DNA of 64,000 nucleotides from Pseudomonas bijieensis. Lineage in GTDB: Bacteria > Pseudomonadota > Gammaproteobacteria > Pseudomonadales > Pseudomonadaceae. The DNA is taken from positions 6,571,501-6,635,500 of the forward strand of contig NZ_CP048810.1 in assembly GCF_013347965.1 (NCBI RefSeq). Reading direction: 5' to 3'. Made by a program: the position numbers and the translations under genes. The number at the start of each line of letters is the position of its first letter. Position 1 is the first letter of the stretch. A model generated the notes under the pieces. That model saw nothing but the letters and a program-made list of their open reading frames with translations, was not told where the DNA came from and ran no database searches. This document shows, piece after piece, positions 17,226 to 27,305 of the stretch.

Positions 17226-17272
17226 GGTCTGCTCCCACAGGTCTGCTCCCACAGGTCTGCTCCCACAGATCT
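17217..17272. repeat. Four tandem 14-mers growing from a REP edge
   Basis: GCTCCCACAGGTCT is repeated three times exactly and a fourth time as GCTCCCACAGATCT, head to tail. The unit is the outer edge of the adjoining REP, so the array looks like slippage expansion of a REP end. It ends about 50 bp before the rarA start. Confidence 0.9.
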
Positions 17273-17325
17273 GCTTCTGCAGAGAGAATCGGTATCAGGA
17301 CCCAGTGGAGGTTGTATAAGTAGTG

Positions 17326-18651
17326 ATGGACCTGTTTCGAAGCGCCCCGATTGCCCAGCCATTGGCCGCCCGCCTGCGCGCGACCAACCTGGATGAGTAC
17401 GTCGGCCAGGAGCATGTGCTCGCTCGCGGCAAGCCGCTGCGCGAAGCGCTGGAGCAGGGCGCGCTGCACTCGATGATCTTCTGGGGCCCGCCGGGCGTGG
17501 GCAAGACCACCCTGGCGCGGCTGCTGGCGGAAGTCTCGGACGCGCATTTCGAAACGGTTTCGGCGGTGCTGGCCGGGGTCAAGGAAATCCGCCAGGCGGT
17601 GGAAGTGGCCAAGCAGCAGGCCGGCCAGTACGGCAAGCGCACCATCCTGTTCGTCGACGAAGTGCACCGCTTCAACAAATCCCAACAGGACGCGTTCCTG
17701 CCCTACGTGGAAGACGGCACGCTGATCTTCATCGGTGCGACCACCGAAAACCCTTCGTTCGAACTCAACAACGCGTTGCTGTCCCGGGCGCGGGTCTATG
17801 TGCTCAAGAGCCTCGACGAAGCGGCGATGCGCAAGCTGGTGCATCGGGCATTGACCGAGGAGCGCGGCCTGGGCAAGCGGCATTTGAGCCTCAGCGACGA
17901 AGGGTTCCATATCCTGTTTTCGGCCGCTGACGGTGATGGCCGGCGCTTGCTCAACCTGCTGGAAAACGCCTCGGACCTGGCTGAGGACGATAGCGAGATT
18001 GGCGTCGAGCTGTTGCAAAGCTTGCTGGGCGATACCCGGCGGCGCTTCGACAAGGGCGGCGAAGCGTTCTATGACCAGATCTCGGCGCTGCACAAATCCA
18101 TCCGCGGCTCCAACCCCGATGCCGCCTTGTACTGGTTTGCGCGAATGATCGACGGCGGCTGCGATCCGCTGTACCTGGCGCGGCGCGTGGTGCGCATGGC
18201 CAGCGAAGACATCGGCAACGCCGACCCTCGCGCCCTGAGCCTGTGCCTGGCAGCCTGGGATGTGCAGGAGCGCCTGGGCAGCCCGGAAGGCGAGCTTGCC
18301 GTGGCCCAGGCGATCACCTACCTGGCCTGCGCGCCGAAAAGCAACGCCGTGTACATGGGCTTCAAGGCGGCGATGCGCAGCGCTACCGAGCATGGCTCCC
18401 TTGAAGTGCCGCTGCACCTGCGCAATGCGCCGACCAAGCTCATGAAGCAGTTGGGCTATGGCGAGGAATACCGTTACGCCCACGATGAGCCGGACGCTTA
18501 TGCCGCCGGCGAAGACTATTTCCCCGATGAACTCGAACCCCAGCGCTTCTATCAGCCGGTGCCCCGTGGCCTGGAACTGAAGATCGGCGAGAAGCTCAAC
18601 CACTTGGCGCAATTGGACCGCTTGAGTCCACGGCAGCGGAGAAAACCTTGA
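17326..18651 (+). CDS. rarA: Replication-associated recombination protein RarA (MgsA)
   Basis: RarA is a clamp-loader-like AAA+ ATPase acting at stalled replication forks. The 441-residue protein has Walker [10 protein letters not shown] near residues 54-62, Walker [18 protein letters not shown], and the family's C-terminal tetramerisation region ([19 protein letters not shown]). Start ATG 17326 (MDLFRSAP) follows GGAGG at about 14 nt. Its stop overlaps the crcB start. Confidence 0.94.
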   Translation: MDLFRSAPIAQPLAARLRATNLDEYVGQEHVLARGKPLREALEQGALHSMIFWGPPGVGKTTLARLLAEVSDAHFETVSAVLAGVKEIRQAVEVAKQQAGQYGKRTILFVDEVHRFNKSQQDAFLPYVEDGTLIFIGATTENPSFELNNALLSRARVYVLKSLDEAAMRKLVHRALTEERGLGKRHLSLSDEGFHILFSAADGDGRRLLNLLENASDLAEDDSEIGVELLQSLLGDTRRRFDKGGEAFYDQISALHKSIRGSNPDAALYWFARMIDGGCDPLYLARRVVRMASEDIGNADPRALSLCLAAWDVQERLGSPEGELAVAQAITYLACAPKSNAVYMGFKAAMRSATEHGSLEVPLHLRNAPTKLMKQLGYGEEYRYAHDEPDAYAAGEDYFPDELEPQRFYQPVPRGLELKIGEKLNHLAQLDRLSPRQRRKP

Positions 18652-19022
18652 TCCCCCTGATTCTTGCAGTTTCCGCAGGTGGCGTTGCCGGTACGTTGGT
18701 GCGCTTCGCGACCGGCAACTGGATCAATGCAAATTGGCCGCGGCACTTCTATACCGCGACGCTGGCCGTTAATATCGTGGGCTGTCTGCTGATCGGTGTT
18801 CTATACGGTCTGTTTTTGATGCGCCCGGAAGTGCCCATCGAGGTACGTGCGGGCCTGATCGTCGGCTTTCTTGGCGGCCTGACGACTTTTTCATCCTTTT
18901 CACTGGATACGGTGCGCTTGCTGGAAAGCGGGCAGGTGCCGCTGGCCCTGGGCTATGCGGCCATCAGCGTATTCGGCGGGCTGCTCGCCACATGGGCCGG
19001 CCTGTCCCTGACCAAACTTTGA
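18648..19022 (+). CDS. crcB: Fluoride ion channel CrcB/Fluc
   Basis: Fluc channels are small dual-topology dimers that export fluoride. The 124-residue protein has four membrane segments, the N-terminal [10 protein letters not shown] motif and the [13 protein letters not shown] motif near residue 70 that lines the fluoride pathway. The start is a TTG overlapping the rarA stop by 4 nt, which suggests translational coupling. The gene is embedded in an operon, and I saw no fluoride riboswitch before it. Confidence 0.92.
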   Translation: MIPLILAVSAGGVAGTLVRFATGNWINANWPRHFYTATLAVNIVGCLLIGVLYGLFLMRPEVPIEVRAGLIVGFLGGLTTFSSFSLDTVRLLESGQVPLALGYAAISVFGGLLATWAGLSLTKL

Positions 19023-19025
19023 TAA

Positions 19026-20318
<1,293 letters not shown>

Positions 20319-21713
20319 ATGGACTATTTGCCACTGTTCCACAACCTGCGCGGCAGCCGCGTGCTGGTGGTTGGCGGCGGCGAGATTGCCTTGCGCAAGT
20401 CTCGCCTGCTGGCCGATGCCGGCGCGTTGTTGCGGGTGGTCGCACCCGATATCGAACCGCAGTTGCGGGAACTGGTCGGTGGCAGCGGCGGTGAATGCAT
20501 CCTGCGTGGCTACGTGGAAGTGGACCTGGACGGCTGCGGTCTGATCATCGCTGCCACCGACGACGAATCGCTCAACGCCCAGGTGTCGGCTGATGCCCAC
20601 AAGCGTTGCGTGCCGGTCAACGTGGTGGACTCGCCGGCCCTGTGCAGTGTGATTTTTCCGGCCATCGTCGACCGTTCGCCCCTGGTGATCGCGGTGTCCA
20701 GTGGCGGCGACGCGCCGGTGCTGGCGCGGTTGATCCGGGCCAAGCTGGAAACCTGGATTCCATCGACCTACGGGCAACTGGCCGGGCTGGCGGCGCGTTT
20801 TCGCAGCCAGGTCAAAGGCTTGTTTCCCGATGTGCAGCAACGTCGGGCGTTCTGGGAAGAAGTGTTCCAAGGCCCTATCGCCGACCGTCAACTGGCCGGG
20901 CAGGGTGCCGAAGCCGAGCGCCTGCTGCAGGAAAAGATCGACGGTCAGGCGCCGAACGCGCCGGGCGAAGTCTATCTGGTGGGGGCTGGGCCGGGTGATC
21001 CTGACCTGCTGACCTTCCGTGCCTTGCGCTTGATGCAGCAGGCCGACGTGGTGCTGTATGACCGCTTGGTGGCGCCGGCAATCCTGGAACTGTGCCGGCG
21101 CGACGCCGAGCGCATCTACGTTGGCAAGCGCCGCTCCGAACACGCCGTGCCCCAGGACCAGATCAACCAGCAATTGGTGGACTTGGCCCGACAAGGTAAG
21201 CGAGTGGTACGGTTGAAGGGCGGTGATCCGTTCATCTTCGGCCGTGGCGGCGAGGAGATCGAAGAGCTGGCGGCCCACGGCATCCCGTTCCAGGTTGTCC
21301 CGGGCATCACCGCCGCCAGTGGTTGTGCGGCCTACGCCGGGATCCCCCTGACCCATCGTGACTACGCCCAGTCGGTGCGGTTCATCACCGGCCATCTCAA
21401 GGACGGTACCAGCGACTTGCCATGGGCCGACCTGGTGTCCCCGGCCCAGACGCTGGTGTTCTACATGGGGTTGGTGGGATTGCCGGTGATCTGCAACGAG
21501 CTGATCAAGCATGGTCGTGCGGCGGACACACCGGCGGCGTTGATCCAGCAAGGCACGACATCCAATCAGCGAGTCTTCACCGGCACCCTGGCGGATTTGC
21601 CACGGCTGGTGGCCGAGCATGAAGTGCATGCGCCGACGCTGGTGATCGTTGGGGAAGTGGTACAACTGCGCGAGAAACTGGCGTGGTTTGAAGGGGCCCA
21701 GGGGCAGGTTTAG
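20319..21713 (+). CDS. cysG: Siroheme synthase CysG (trifunctional)
   Basis: CysG makes siroheme for sulfite and nitrite reductases from uroporphyrinogen III. The 464-residue fusion has an N-terminal NAD-binding dehydrogenase/ferrochelatase part ([22 protein letters not shown]) and, from about residue 217, a C-terminal SAM uroporphyrinogen methyltransferase ([20 protein letters not shown], then [16 protein letters not shown]). The ATG follows the serS stop with no gap. Confidence 0.97.
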   Translation: MDYLPLFHNLRGSRVLVVGGGEIALRKSRLLADAGALLRVVAPDIEPQLRELVGGSGGECILRGYVEVDLDGCGLIIAATDDESLNAQVSADAHKRCVPVNVVDSPALCSVIFPAIVDRSPLVIAVSSGGDAPVLARLIRAKLETWIPSTYGQLAGLAARFRSQVKGLFPDVQQRRAFWEEVFQGPIADRQLAGQGAEAERLLQEKIDGQAPNAPGEVYLVGAGPGDPDLLTFRALRLMQQADVVLYDRLVAPAILELCRRDAERIYVGKRRSEHAVPQDQINQQLVDLARQGKRVVRLKGGDPFIFGRGGEEIEELAAHGIPFQVVPGITAASGCAAYAGIPLTHRDYAQSVRFITGHLKDGTSDLPWADLVSPAQTLVFYMGLVGLPVICNELIKHGRAADTPAALIQQGTTSNQRVFTGTLADLPRLVAEHEVHAPTLVIVGEVVQLREKLAWFEGAQGQV

Positions 21714-21732
21714 GAAGACCGCGTTGTCTCCA

Positions 21733-21825
21733 ATCGCGAGCAGGCTCGCTCCCACAGTGGACCGTGTACAACCGCAGATTCATGGTTGAACGACGATCAA
21801 GTGTGGGAGCGAGCCTGCTCGCGAT
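21733..21825. repeat. REP pair, family A, opposite (outward) orientation
   Basis: ATCGCGAGCAGGCTCGCTCC and TGTGGGAGCGAGCCTGCTCG are arranged back to back between the convergent cysG and glutathionyl-hydroquinone reductase genes. In most other pairs here the TGTGGGAG ends point outward instead. Confidence 0.85.
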
Positions 21826-21854
21826 GGGCCTTCAGAGGCAATCAAGACCCCAGA

Positions 21855-22859
21855 TCACTTCCCAGAACCAAGCCAAATCCCTTTCCCACTCAACCTTCCC
21901 CGATCATCGGCGACCGTAAAGTCCTGCTTCGGCCCCTTGGGCACGATCCCATTGGGGTTGATGGTCTTGTGGCTGCCGTAGTAATGGCCCTGGATGTGGG
22001 GGAAATCCACGGTCTCGGCAATGCCCGGCCACTGGTACAACTCCCGCAGCCAGTTCGACAGGTTCGGATAATCGGCGATGCGTCTCAGGTTGCACTTGAA
22101 GTGGCCGAAGTACACCGCGTCGAAGCGAATAATTGTGGTAAAGAGCCGGATATCGGCCTCGGTCAGGTATTCGCCTGCCAGGTAACGACGGGTTGCCAGC
22201 AACGCCTCCAGCCAATCCAGTTCGGCAAATAGCCGGTCGAAGGCTTCTTCATAGGCCGCTTGGGTCGTGGCGAATCCGGCGCGGTAGACACCGTTGTTCA
22301 CTGCCGGGTAGATCCGCTCGTTCAAGGCGTCGATATCGCGGCGCAGGTGTTCCGGATACAAGTCCAGGTCGTTGCCGGTCAAGCCGTCGAAGGCGCTGTT
22401 GAACATGCGGATGATTTCCGCCGATTCGTTGTTGACGATGCGCTGTTGGCGTTTGTCCCACAGCACCGGCACGGTGACGCGACCGGTGTAGTCCTCGGTA
22501 TCGACGGTGTAGCGCTGGTGCAGGAAGCTCAGGTTGTCGAGTTTGTCGCCCGTGGAGCCGTGGGCCTTGTCGAAGGTCCAGCCGTTTTCCAGCATCAGGT
22601 AACTGACCACCGAGACGTCGATCAGGTCTTCCAGGCCCTTGAGCTTGCGAAAGATCAGCGTGCGATGGGCCCAGGGGCAGGCCAGGGACACGTACAAATG
22701 GTAGCGCCCGGCCTCGGCGGCAAACCCGGCTTCGCCGCTGGGGCCGGCGCTGCCGTCGGTGGTCACCCAGTGACGGCGTTGCGCCTGTTCGCGCTGGAAC
22801 GTGCCGTCCTTGCTTTCATACCACTGATCCTGCCAGCGGCCCTCGACTAACAAACCCAT
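21855..22859 (-). CDS. yqjG: Glutathionyl-hydroquinone reductase (GST Xi family)
   Basis: Enzymes of this family reduce glutathionyl-hydroquinones with glutathione, freeing the hydroquinone. The protein has 334 residues, with the N-terminal thioredoxin fold holding the catalytic cysteine in LACPWAHRTLIF (about residue 60) and a C-terminal helical GST domain with AGEYLTEADIRLFTT. The ATG at 22859 follows GAGGAG; an upstream in-frame start lacks a site. Family assignment is firm; the native substrate is unknown. Confidence 0.9.
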   Translation of the reverse strand: MGLLVEGRWQDQWYESKDGTFQREQAQRRHWVTTDGSAGPSGEAGFAAEAGRYHLYVSLACPWAHRTLIFRKLKGLEDLIDVSVVSYLMLENGWTFDKAHGSTGDKLDNLSFLHQRYTVDTEDYTGRVTVPVLWDKRQQRIVNNESAEIIRMFNSAFDGLTGNDLDLYPEHLRRDIDALNERIYPAVNNGVYRAGFATTQAAYEEAFDRLFAELDWLEALLATRRYLAGEYLTEADIRLFTTIIRFDAVYFGHFKCNLRRIADYPNLSNWLRELYQWPGIAETVDFPHIQGHYYGSHKTINPNGIVPKGPKQDFTVADDRGRLSGKGIWLGSGK

Positions 22860-22947
22860 CTCGATCTCCTCGGCCAATAAACATTGGAGGGCAGTCTATG
22901 CCGATGGGTTCGAACTAAAAGCGCAAAGGTTGGGCGTTGATGATCGA

Positions 22948-23949
22948 CTAAATCGATCGATCCCGGGCATCCCAATATTGCCGGGCCCGTTCGAAAACCT
23001 CTTCGCGCGCCAGGCCCAGGCCGCGCAAGGCCAGGGCCATGGTGGCGATCAAGGCGAGTTGCGGGTAGCTGTCTTCAACGTCGCCGCGCCAGACGGCCTT
23101 CAGGTGCTCGGGGTCGAGGCTTTCCGGCTTGACGTGGCGTTGTTCGGACAGTCGCGGCCATTCTTCATCCCAACTGGTGCCACCGGTGGTGCCGTACAAG
23201 TGACTGTCAGCGTCCGGGTTGATCTCGATCTCGCCGCCGTCGCCCTTGATCACGATGGCGGTATCACCCAGCAAACCGCTGGCATCGCGATGCACCGCCT
23301 GATAGCCCGGATGGAAGATGCTTTGCAGCCCGCAACGGGCGCCCAACGGGTTGAGAATCCGTGCCAGGGAGTGGATCGGCGAGCGCAAGCCCAAGGTGTT
23401 GCGCAGGTCGATCATCCGCTGCATTTGCGGCGCCCAGTCCACCAGTGGCATGAAGGCCAGGCCGCCGTTGTCCAGCGCGCTACCGACCTGCTGCCAATCC
23501 CGGCACAGCGGGATCTGCAGCAAGCCGAGCAATTGTTCGGTGTAGAGCCGACCTGCGGTGTGAGCACCGCCGCCGTGCATGAAAATCCGCACGCCGTTCT
23601 GCCCAAGGCACTTGGCCGCCAGCAGGTACCACGGCAAATGGCGCTTCTTGCCGGCATAGGTCGGCCAGTCGAGGTCCACCGTCAACGCCGGGACCACCAG
23701 GCGTTCGCGCAGGGCTTCGGTGAAGCCGGCCATTTCCTCGGCGCTTTCTTCCTTGTGCCGCAACAGCATCAGGAAGGCGCCAAGCTGGGTGTCCTCGACC
23801 TTTTCGTCGAGCACCATGCCCATGGCCTCGCGGGCTTCTTCGCGGGTCAGGTTGCGGGCACCGCGCTTGCCTTTGCCAAGGATGCGTACGAACTGGGCGA
23901 ACGGGTGTTCGGCCGGGGTCTCAAGGGACAGCGATGGAAAGTCGGTCAT
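22948..23949 (-). CDS. ybiB: TrpD2/YbiB-like glycosyl transferase family protein
   Basis: A 333-residue homologue of anthranilate phosphoribosyltransferase in the YbiB (TrpD2) subgroup, which binds nucleic acid and lacks proven TrpD activity. The N-terminal helical region (EHPFAQFVRILGKGKRGARNLTREEA) and the phosphoribosyl-type fold with HGGGAHTAG and VIKGDGGEIEINPDADSH are visible. Its ATG overlaps the tusE stop by 4 nt (ATGA), so it belongs to the tus operon. Confidence 0.85.
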   Translation of the reverse strand: MTDFPSLSLETPAEHPFAQFVRILGKGKRGARNLTREEAREAMGMVLDEKVEDTQLGAFLMLLRHKEESAEEMAGFTEALRERLVVPALTVDLDWPTYAGKKRHLPWYLLAAKCLGQNGVRIFMHGGGAHTAGRLYTEQLLGLLQIPLCRDWQQVGSALDNGGLAFMPLVDWAPQMQRMIDLRNTLGLRSPIHSLARILNPLGARCGLQSIFHPGYQAVHRDASGLLGDTAIVIKGDGGEIEINPDADSHLYGTTGGTSWDEEWPRLSEQRHVKPESLDPEHLKAVWRGDVEDSYPQLALIATMALALRGLGLAREEVFERARQYWDARDRSI

Positions 23950-24281
23950 AAGCAATTCGTCGGTTTGGGCAGGCCCGCCAGCTTGGCGGCGAGTTTGGCG
24001 GGAGTGCCTTTGAACAATCGGTTCAGGTGCAGGCTGTTGCCTTTGTTCGCGCCCAGTTTCAGTGCCGTGTACTTGATCAGCGGCCGGGTCGCGGGGGAAA
24101 GCTGGAATTCGTCGTAGAAACCGCGCAGCAGTTCGAGGATCTCCCAGTGTTCGGGGCCGAGCTCAATGTCTTCGGCGGTTGCCAGAGCCGTGGCCACCTC
24201 GGCCGACCAGTCATCAAGGTCGGCCAGGTAGCCGTCCTTGTCCAGCGCGATGGTGCGCTCGCCCACCTTCAGCGTCTTCAT
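23946..24281 (-). CDS. tusE: Sulfurtransferase TusE (DsrC family)
   Basis: TusE accepts persulfide sulfur from TusBCD and passes it to MnmA for 2-thiouridine synthesis. The 111-residue protein has the DsrC pattern GYLADLDDWSAEVATALA and LIKYTALKLG. It ends ...LPKPTNCL, with the required catalytic cysteine as the penultimate residue. It overlaps ybiB downstream and tusB upstream by 4 nt each. Confidence 0.95.
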   Translation of the reverse strand: MKTLKVGERTIALDKDGYLADLDDWSAEVATALATAEDIELGPEHWEILELLRGFYDEFQLSPATRPLIKYTALKLGANKGNSLHLNRLFKGTPAKLAAKLAGLPKPTNCL

Positions 24282-24571
24282 AGCCAGGTGTTGACCTTGT
24301 CGTGCTCGATCGATAGCTCGACGAAACCTGAATAGTTGATGGCTTCGGCCCAGTCTGGTGTGTCCAGGGCACGGGCCTGGAGGTCTTCGGCGAGCACGAA
24401 CAGGTTCACGCCAGCGGCTTGCAGCACTTCAAACGGTGGGCTGCCCGGTTGCAACGCATACGTCGCGTCGCCACACAGCAACAGCGCATCCTGATTGCCC
24501 AGTAGCCGCAGGCAACTGGCGAGGCGGTTATCGCCGAAGGGCGAATGAGACAACACATGCAAAGTCGACAT
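24278..24571 (-). CDS. tusB: Sulfurtransferase complex subunit TusB
   Basis: TusB (DsrH family) is the smallest subunit of the TusBCD sulfur relay complex. The 97-residue protein starts MSTLHVLSHSPFGDNRLASCLRLL, the usual family start, and ends INYSGFVELSIEHDKVNTWL. It overlaps tusE by 4 nt and tusC by 1 nt, fixing the operon order tusD-C-B-E. Confidence 0.93.
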   Translation of the reverse strand: MSTLHVLSHSPFGDNRLASCLRLLGNQDALLLCGDATYALQPGSPPFEVLQAAGVNLFVLAEDLQARALDTPDWAEAINYSGFVELSIEHDKVNTWL

Positions 24572-24933
24572 CAGAGGGTGATCACCTGGTCGTAGCGGTC
24601 GATGAGCGCGGCGATGTCCGGCGCAGTCAGTACTTTTACCTCGCCCAGTGCCAGGGCATCGGTGGCGATGCCGCGTTCGGCGGCGCTGGCGGCGCAGAGG
24701 AACAGGTCTTCGACGCCGAACATCGGCAATGCCTGCAAGTTGGCGCTCAGATCCTTTTGCTGGACCGCCTTGGCGTTTTGGCCTGACGTGAGCTGGAACA
24801 CGCCGTCATCGAGAAACAGCAGGCCGATGGGCAGGTCGAACGCACCGCCGGCCAGGACGATGTCCAGCGCTTCACGGGCGCCGGGGCCGGACCATGGGGC
24901 CTGGCGGCTGATGAGCAATAACGACTTGGCCAT
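24571..24933 (-). CDS. tusC: Sulfurtransferase complex subunit TusC
   Basis: TusC (DsrF family) is a structural subunit of TusBCD. The 120-residue protein begins MAKSLLLISRQAPWSGPGARE and contains the family segment ALDIVLAGGAFDLPIGLLFLDDGVFQL. Its start adjoins the tusD stop at 24934. Conserved cysteines are not expected in this subunit. Confidence 0.93.
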   Translation of the reverse strand: MAKSLLLISRQAPWSGPGAREALDIVLAGGAFDLPIGLLFLDDGVFQLTSGQNAKAVQQKDLSANLQALPMFGVEDLFLCAASAAERGIATDALALGEVKVLTAPDIAALIDRYDQVITL

Positions 24934-25327
24934 TCACGCGCCTCCAAAGCAGATCAGACGGTCGGCGTCCTGGATCGCATCGTGCAACTGACCCAGCCCG
25001 GACAAGGCCCAGGGTGCTTCGACGCTGACCGCAGAACGCTGGTAGCGCTGGGCTTCCTCGTCGTTCAACACACCACGGCGCAACGCCGCCGCGATGCAGA
25101 CCACGCCATCGAGCCGATTGTCGCTGACGAACGCGCGCCACTGCTGGGGCAGGTCCTGTTCGTCCTGGGGGGGTGACGACGCTGCTGGCGGCGTTATAAA
25201 CGCCGTCCTGATAGAAAAACAACCGCACGATTTCATGCCCACTTGCCAGCGCAGCCTGGGCAAACAACAGGGCTCGGCGCGAGGAGGGCGCATGGGCGGC
25301 GGAAAACAGCGCAATGGCGAACTTCAT
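24934..25327 (-). CDS. tusD: Sulfurtransferase complex subunit TusD (apparent frameshift)
   Basis: TusD (DsrE family) carries the active cysteine of the TusBCD complex, here in GVVCIAAALRRGV. The reading frame breaks at a run of 7 G (25167-25173). The upstream part (MKFAIALFSAAHAPSSRRAL...NAASSVVTP) and the downstream part (QDEQDLPQQWRAFVSDNR...) join if one G is removed, giving 130 residues, the normal length. A true null would leave the operon without its catalytic subunit, so error is the simpler reading. Confidence 0.88.
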
Positions 25328-25419
25328 GACAGACCCGATCAGCAAAACTGCGGCCATGATAAAGCTTTATGGGCGCAGGGGCGATTGCCAAGACGGGCGA
25401 GCGCTTTGGAGGCAAACCC

Positions 25420-25552
25420 TGTGGCGAGGGAGCTTGCTCCCGCTGGGCTGCGCAGCAGACCCTGGATCTGGCAACTCGGTATGTCAGGTTGATTGAGTCG
25501 CTTTTTTTGGGCCTGCTGTGCAGGCCAGCGGGAGCAAGCTCCCCTCGCCACA
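25420..25552. repeat. REP pair, family B
   Basis: Facing copies of TGTGGCGAGGGAGCTTGCTC followed by a GCTGGGCTGCG/CAGCAG inner arm bracket about 55 bp of unique DNA. The pair lies between tusD and the DUF6388-like gene. Family B units differ from family A in core and length. Confidence 0.85.
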
Positions 25553-25561
25553 GGGATGTGT

Positions 25562-25897
25562 TCAGCCTTGGGTTTTGAGGCCATGCAGTTCGCAATACTC
25601 GGCCCACTCCATCCCCGCCATTTCCGCCACTTCCTTATGTACCTCCAGGCGCTGGGCCTGGTAGTCCTCGGGCGAGGCGGCGGTCAGTTGCAGGGTCAGT
25701 TCCCAGGCGAACAGGCCCAGGCGTTCGGCCTCGGCTTCGAAGGCTTCATGCAGCCGCTCAGCGCGGTACTGCGCAGCGGTCTCGCCCTTGGCCTGGGCCA
25801 GCAGCGGGTTGAGGTGGTCCAACTCGATGCGCAGTTCGGGACGCTCGTCGAGAAACTTTTCCAAGGCCTGTTCGTGTTGCTGTTCGGTTGCCGCCAT
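25562..25897 (-). CDS. Small conserved protein, DUF6388-like
   Basis: A 111-residue soluble, acidic and mainly helical protein (MAATEQQHEQALEKFLDERPELRIELDHLNPLL...). It resembles the DUF6388 proteins common in Pseudomonas; that match is from memory. The ATG at 25897 follows TAAGGAGTG, which overlaps the end of the upstream HTH gene, so the two are co-transcribed. No catalytic motif or membrane segment is visible. Function unknown. Confidence 0.7.
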   Translation of the reverse strand: MAATEQQHEQALEKFLDERPELRIELDHLNPLLAQAKGETAAQYRAERLHEAFEAEAERLGLFAWELTLQLTAASPEDYQAQRLEVHKEVAEMAGMEWAEYCELHGLKTQG

Positions 25898-25899
25898 GA

Positions 25900-26160
25900 T
25901 CACTCCTTAGGGGATGAAGACTGCTTTTTGCTGGCCTTGGCCGCAGCCGCGAGACATTCGAGGGCGAACTGTTCGGTGTAGGTCATCTGGATCGGCGTGG
26001 TTTCGCCCTTGACGGTGCGTTCGCCGTCGAGAATGTAGCGAATCCGCTTGTCGGTGACGCCGATTCGCTTGGCGATCCAGGAAGGAGTCTGGCCGATCTG
26101 GCTGATGAGTTTGTCGGCGTATTCGGCGGTGGGTTTGTAGAACTCGGCGTTGGGGGTCAT
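25900..26160 (-). CDS. Small putative helix-turn-helix protein
   Basis: An 86-residue protein, MTPNAEFYKPTAEYADKLIS..., with a segment IGQTPSWIAKRIGVTDKRIRYILDGE (about residues 19-45) that reads like a Cro/C1-type helix-turn-helix. It ends in a lysine-rich tail. Its stop is 2 nt before the start of the downstream DUF6388-like gene. It could be a small regulator of this pair or a structural HTH. No phage genes are near. Confidence 0.6.
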   Translation of the reverse strand: MTPNAEFYKPTAEYADKLISQIGQTPSWIAKRIGVTDKRIRYILDGERTVKGETTPIQMTYTEQFALECLAAAAKASKKQSSSPKE

Positions 26161-26302
26161 GGAGTGTTCCGCGATGGCTGGTGGCAATGGCGCGACAGGT
26201 TGCGCGAATCGCAGGCCGATGTCCCGTGTAAATTTCAGTAAAGCAGCACGAAGGCGGGGGCCGCAGTGCTACAGTCCGTTTTTTTCTTGATGAGTGAACG
26301 CA

Positions 26303-26653
26303 ATGCGAATGTTGACGGTGGCCCTGGCCGCAACCTTGCTGGCCGGCTGCGCGGGTTCGGCGATGAACGAGGCCCGGACCCAGGCCCCATACAAGATCAT
26401 GACCTCGGACAAACCCGAACAGGTCGTGGCCCAGTGCGTGCAGTTCTCCTGGCAGGACGAAGCGGTGTTCGGTGTCGATGCTGGCGCCTACCTGCAACCG
26501 GGCAAGCAGGGGGGCTCGACGGTCTACACCCGCTCCGCCGAAGCGTTTGTCGATTTGCAAACCGGTGCTGACGGTACGACGTTGAACTATTACGCCAAGC
26601 ATGACGACTTCGTGGCCAAGCGCCGGTTGGCGGCGTTGGCGACTTGTCTTTAA
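26303..26653 (+). CDS. Small putative lipoprotein
   Basis: A 116-residue protein beginning MRMLTVALAATLLAGCAGSAMN: a signal peptide ending in the lipobox LAGC, so Cys-16 would be lipidated. With Ser after Ala-Gly, outer-membrane sorting is likely. The mature part (VVAQCVQFSWQDEAVFGVDAGAYLQ) is found as a small conserved family in Pseudomonas, but I cannot name a function. A GTG at 26294 is an alternative start. A single REP follows. Confidence 0.7.
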   Translation: MRMLTVALAATLLAGCAGSAMNEARTQAPYKIMTSDKPEQVVAQCVQFSWQDEAVFGVDAGAYLQPGKQGGSTVYTRSAEAFVDLQTGADGTTLNYYAKHDDFVAKRRLAALATCL

Positions 26654-26677
26654 TTCTATAAGACCGAGGTGCCTGCC

Positions 26678-26701
26678 ATCGCGAGCAGGCTCGCTCCCAC
26701 A
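26678..26701. repeat. Single REP, family A
   Basis: One copy of ATCGCGAGCAGGCTCGCTCC plus CACA lies between the convergent lipoprotein and GNAT genes. No partner copy is nearby. Confidence 0.85.
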
Positions 26702-26711
26702 GGGCGGGGTT

Positions 26712-27143
26712 TCAGTCGGCGGGAGCCAGGCGCTTCTGGAGGAAGAAGTGCTGGTGGCCCGGCGGGTAGTCGTCGATCTGGCCGACTGTCGTAAAGCCGT
26801 GCCTGCGGTAGAACTCCGGCGCCTGGAAGTCGAAGGTCTCCAGCCAGATGCCCACGCAGTTTTTCTCCCGGGCCAACTCTTCGGCCATTTGCATCAGGGT
26901 CGAGCCCGTGCCCTGGCCCCGGGCCTGTTCCGGCACCACCAGCAACTCGATATACAGCCAGCGGAAAAACACTCGGCCGTAGAGCCCCCCGACAATTTCG
27001 TCGTGTTCGTCCCGCACCAGCCAAGCGACCAGCTCAGGCACCGTCCCGCCAGTCTTGGCCGTGTTATAGGCCCGTAGCGGAGCGAGAATGGCCTGACGTT
27101 CTTCGTCGGTGGGCGTGTCCGTGCGTTCGATTCGCAGCGTCAT
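26712..27143 (-). CDS. GNAT family N-acetyltransferase
   Basis: A 143-residue acetyltransferase with the acetyl-CoA binding motif A, LLVVPEQARGQGTGSTLMQMAE (V-x-x-x-x-R-G-x-G at about residues 70-90), and the motif B end FYRRHGFTTVGQ. The fold is complete. The acceptor substrate cannot be told from the sequence. It is transcribed away from the ggt gene; the gap of 160 bp has no obvious element. Confidence 0.85.
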   Translation of the reverse strand: MTLRIERTDTPTDEERQAILAPLRAYNTAKTGGTVPELVAWLVRDEHDEIVGGLYGRVFFRWLYIELLVVPEQARGQGTGSTLMQMAEELAREKNCVGIWLETFDFQAPEFYRRHGFTTVGQIDDYPPGHQHFFLQKRLAPAD

Positions 27144-27305
27144 CGGTGATGTCCCTATTCAGTAAAAAATCAACGCACGAGCCTATCTCAAAGGGGATGT
27201 CGCCGTAACCCAGCCGACGGCTGACAGGCGCATTCCACAAACCGGGCCATACTGCCTAATGCTTTTGAAGCGATCCCTATCCTTAAAACAAGAAGAGACC
27301 GACTC

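Noticed and set aside
18600..18660. Fluoride riboswitch before crcB
   Set aside because: crcB overlaps the rarA stop, leaving no untranslated leader, and I saw no matching fold.
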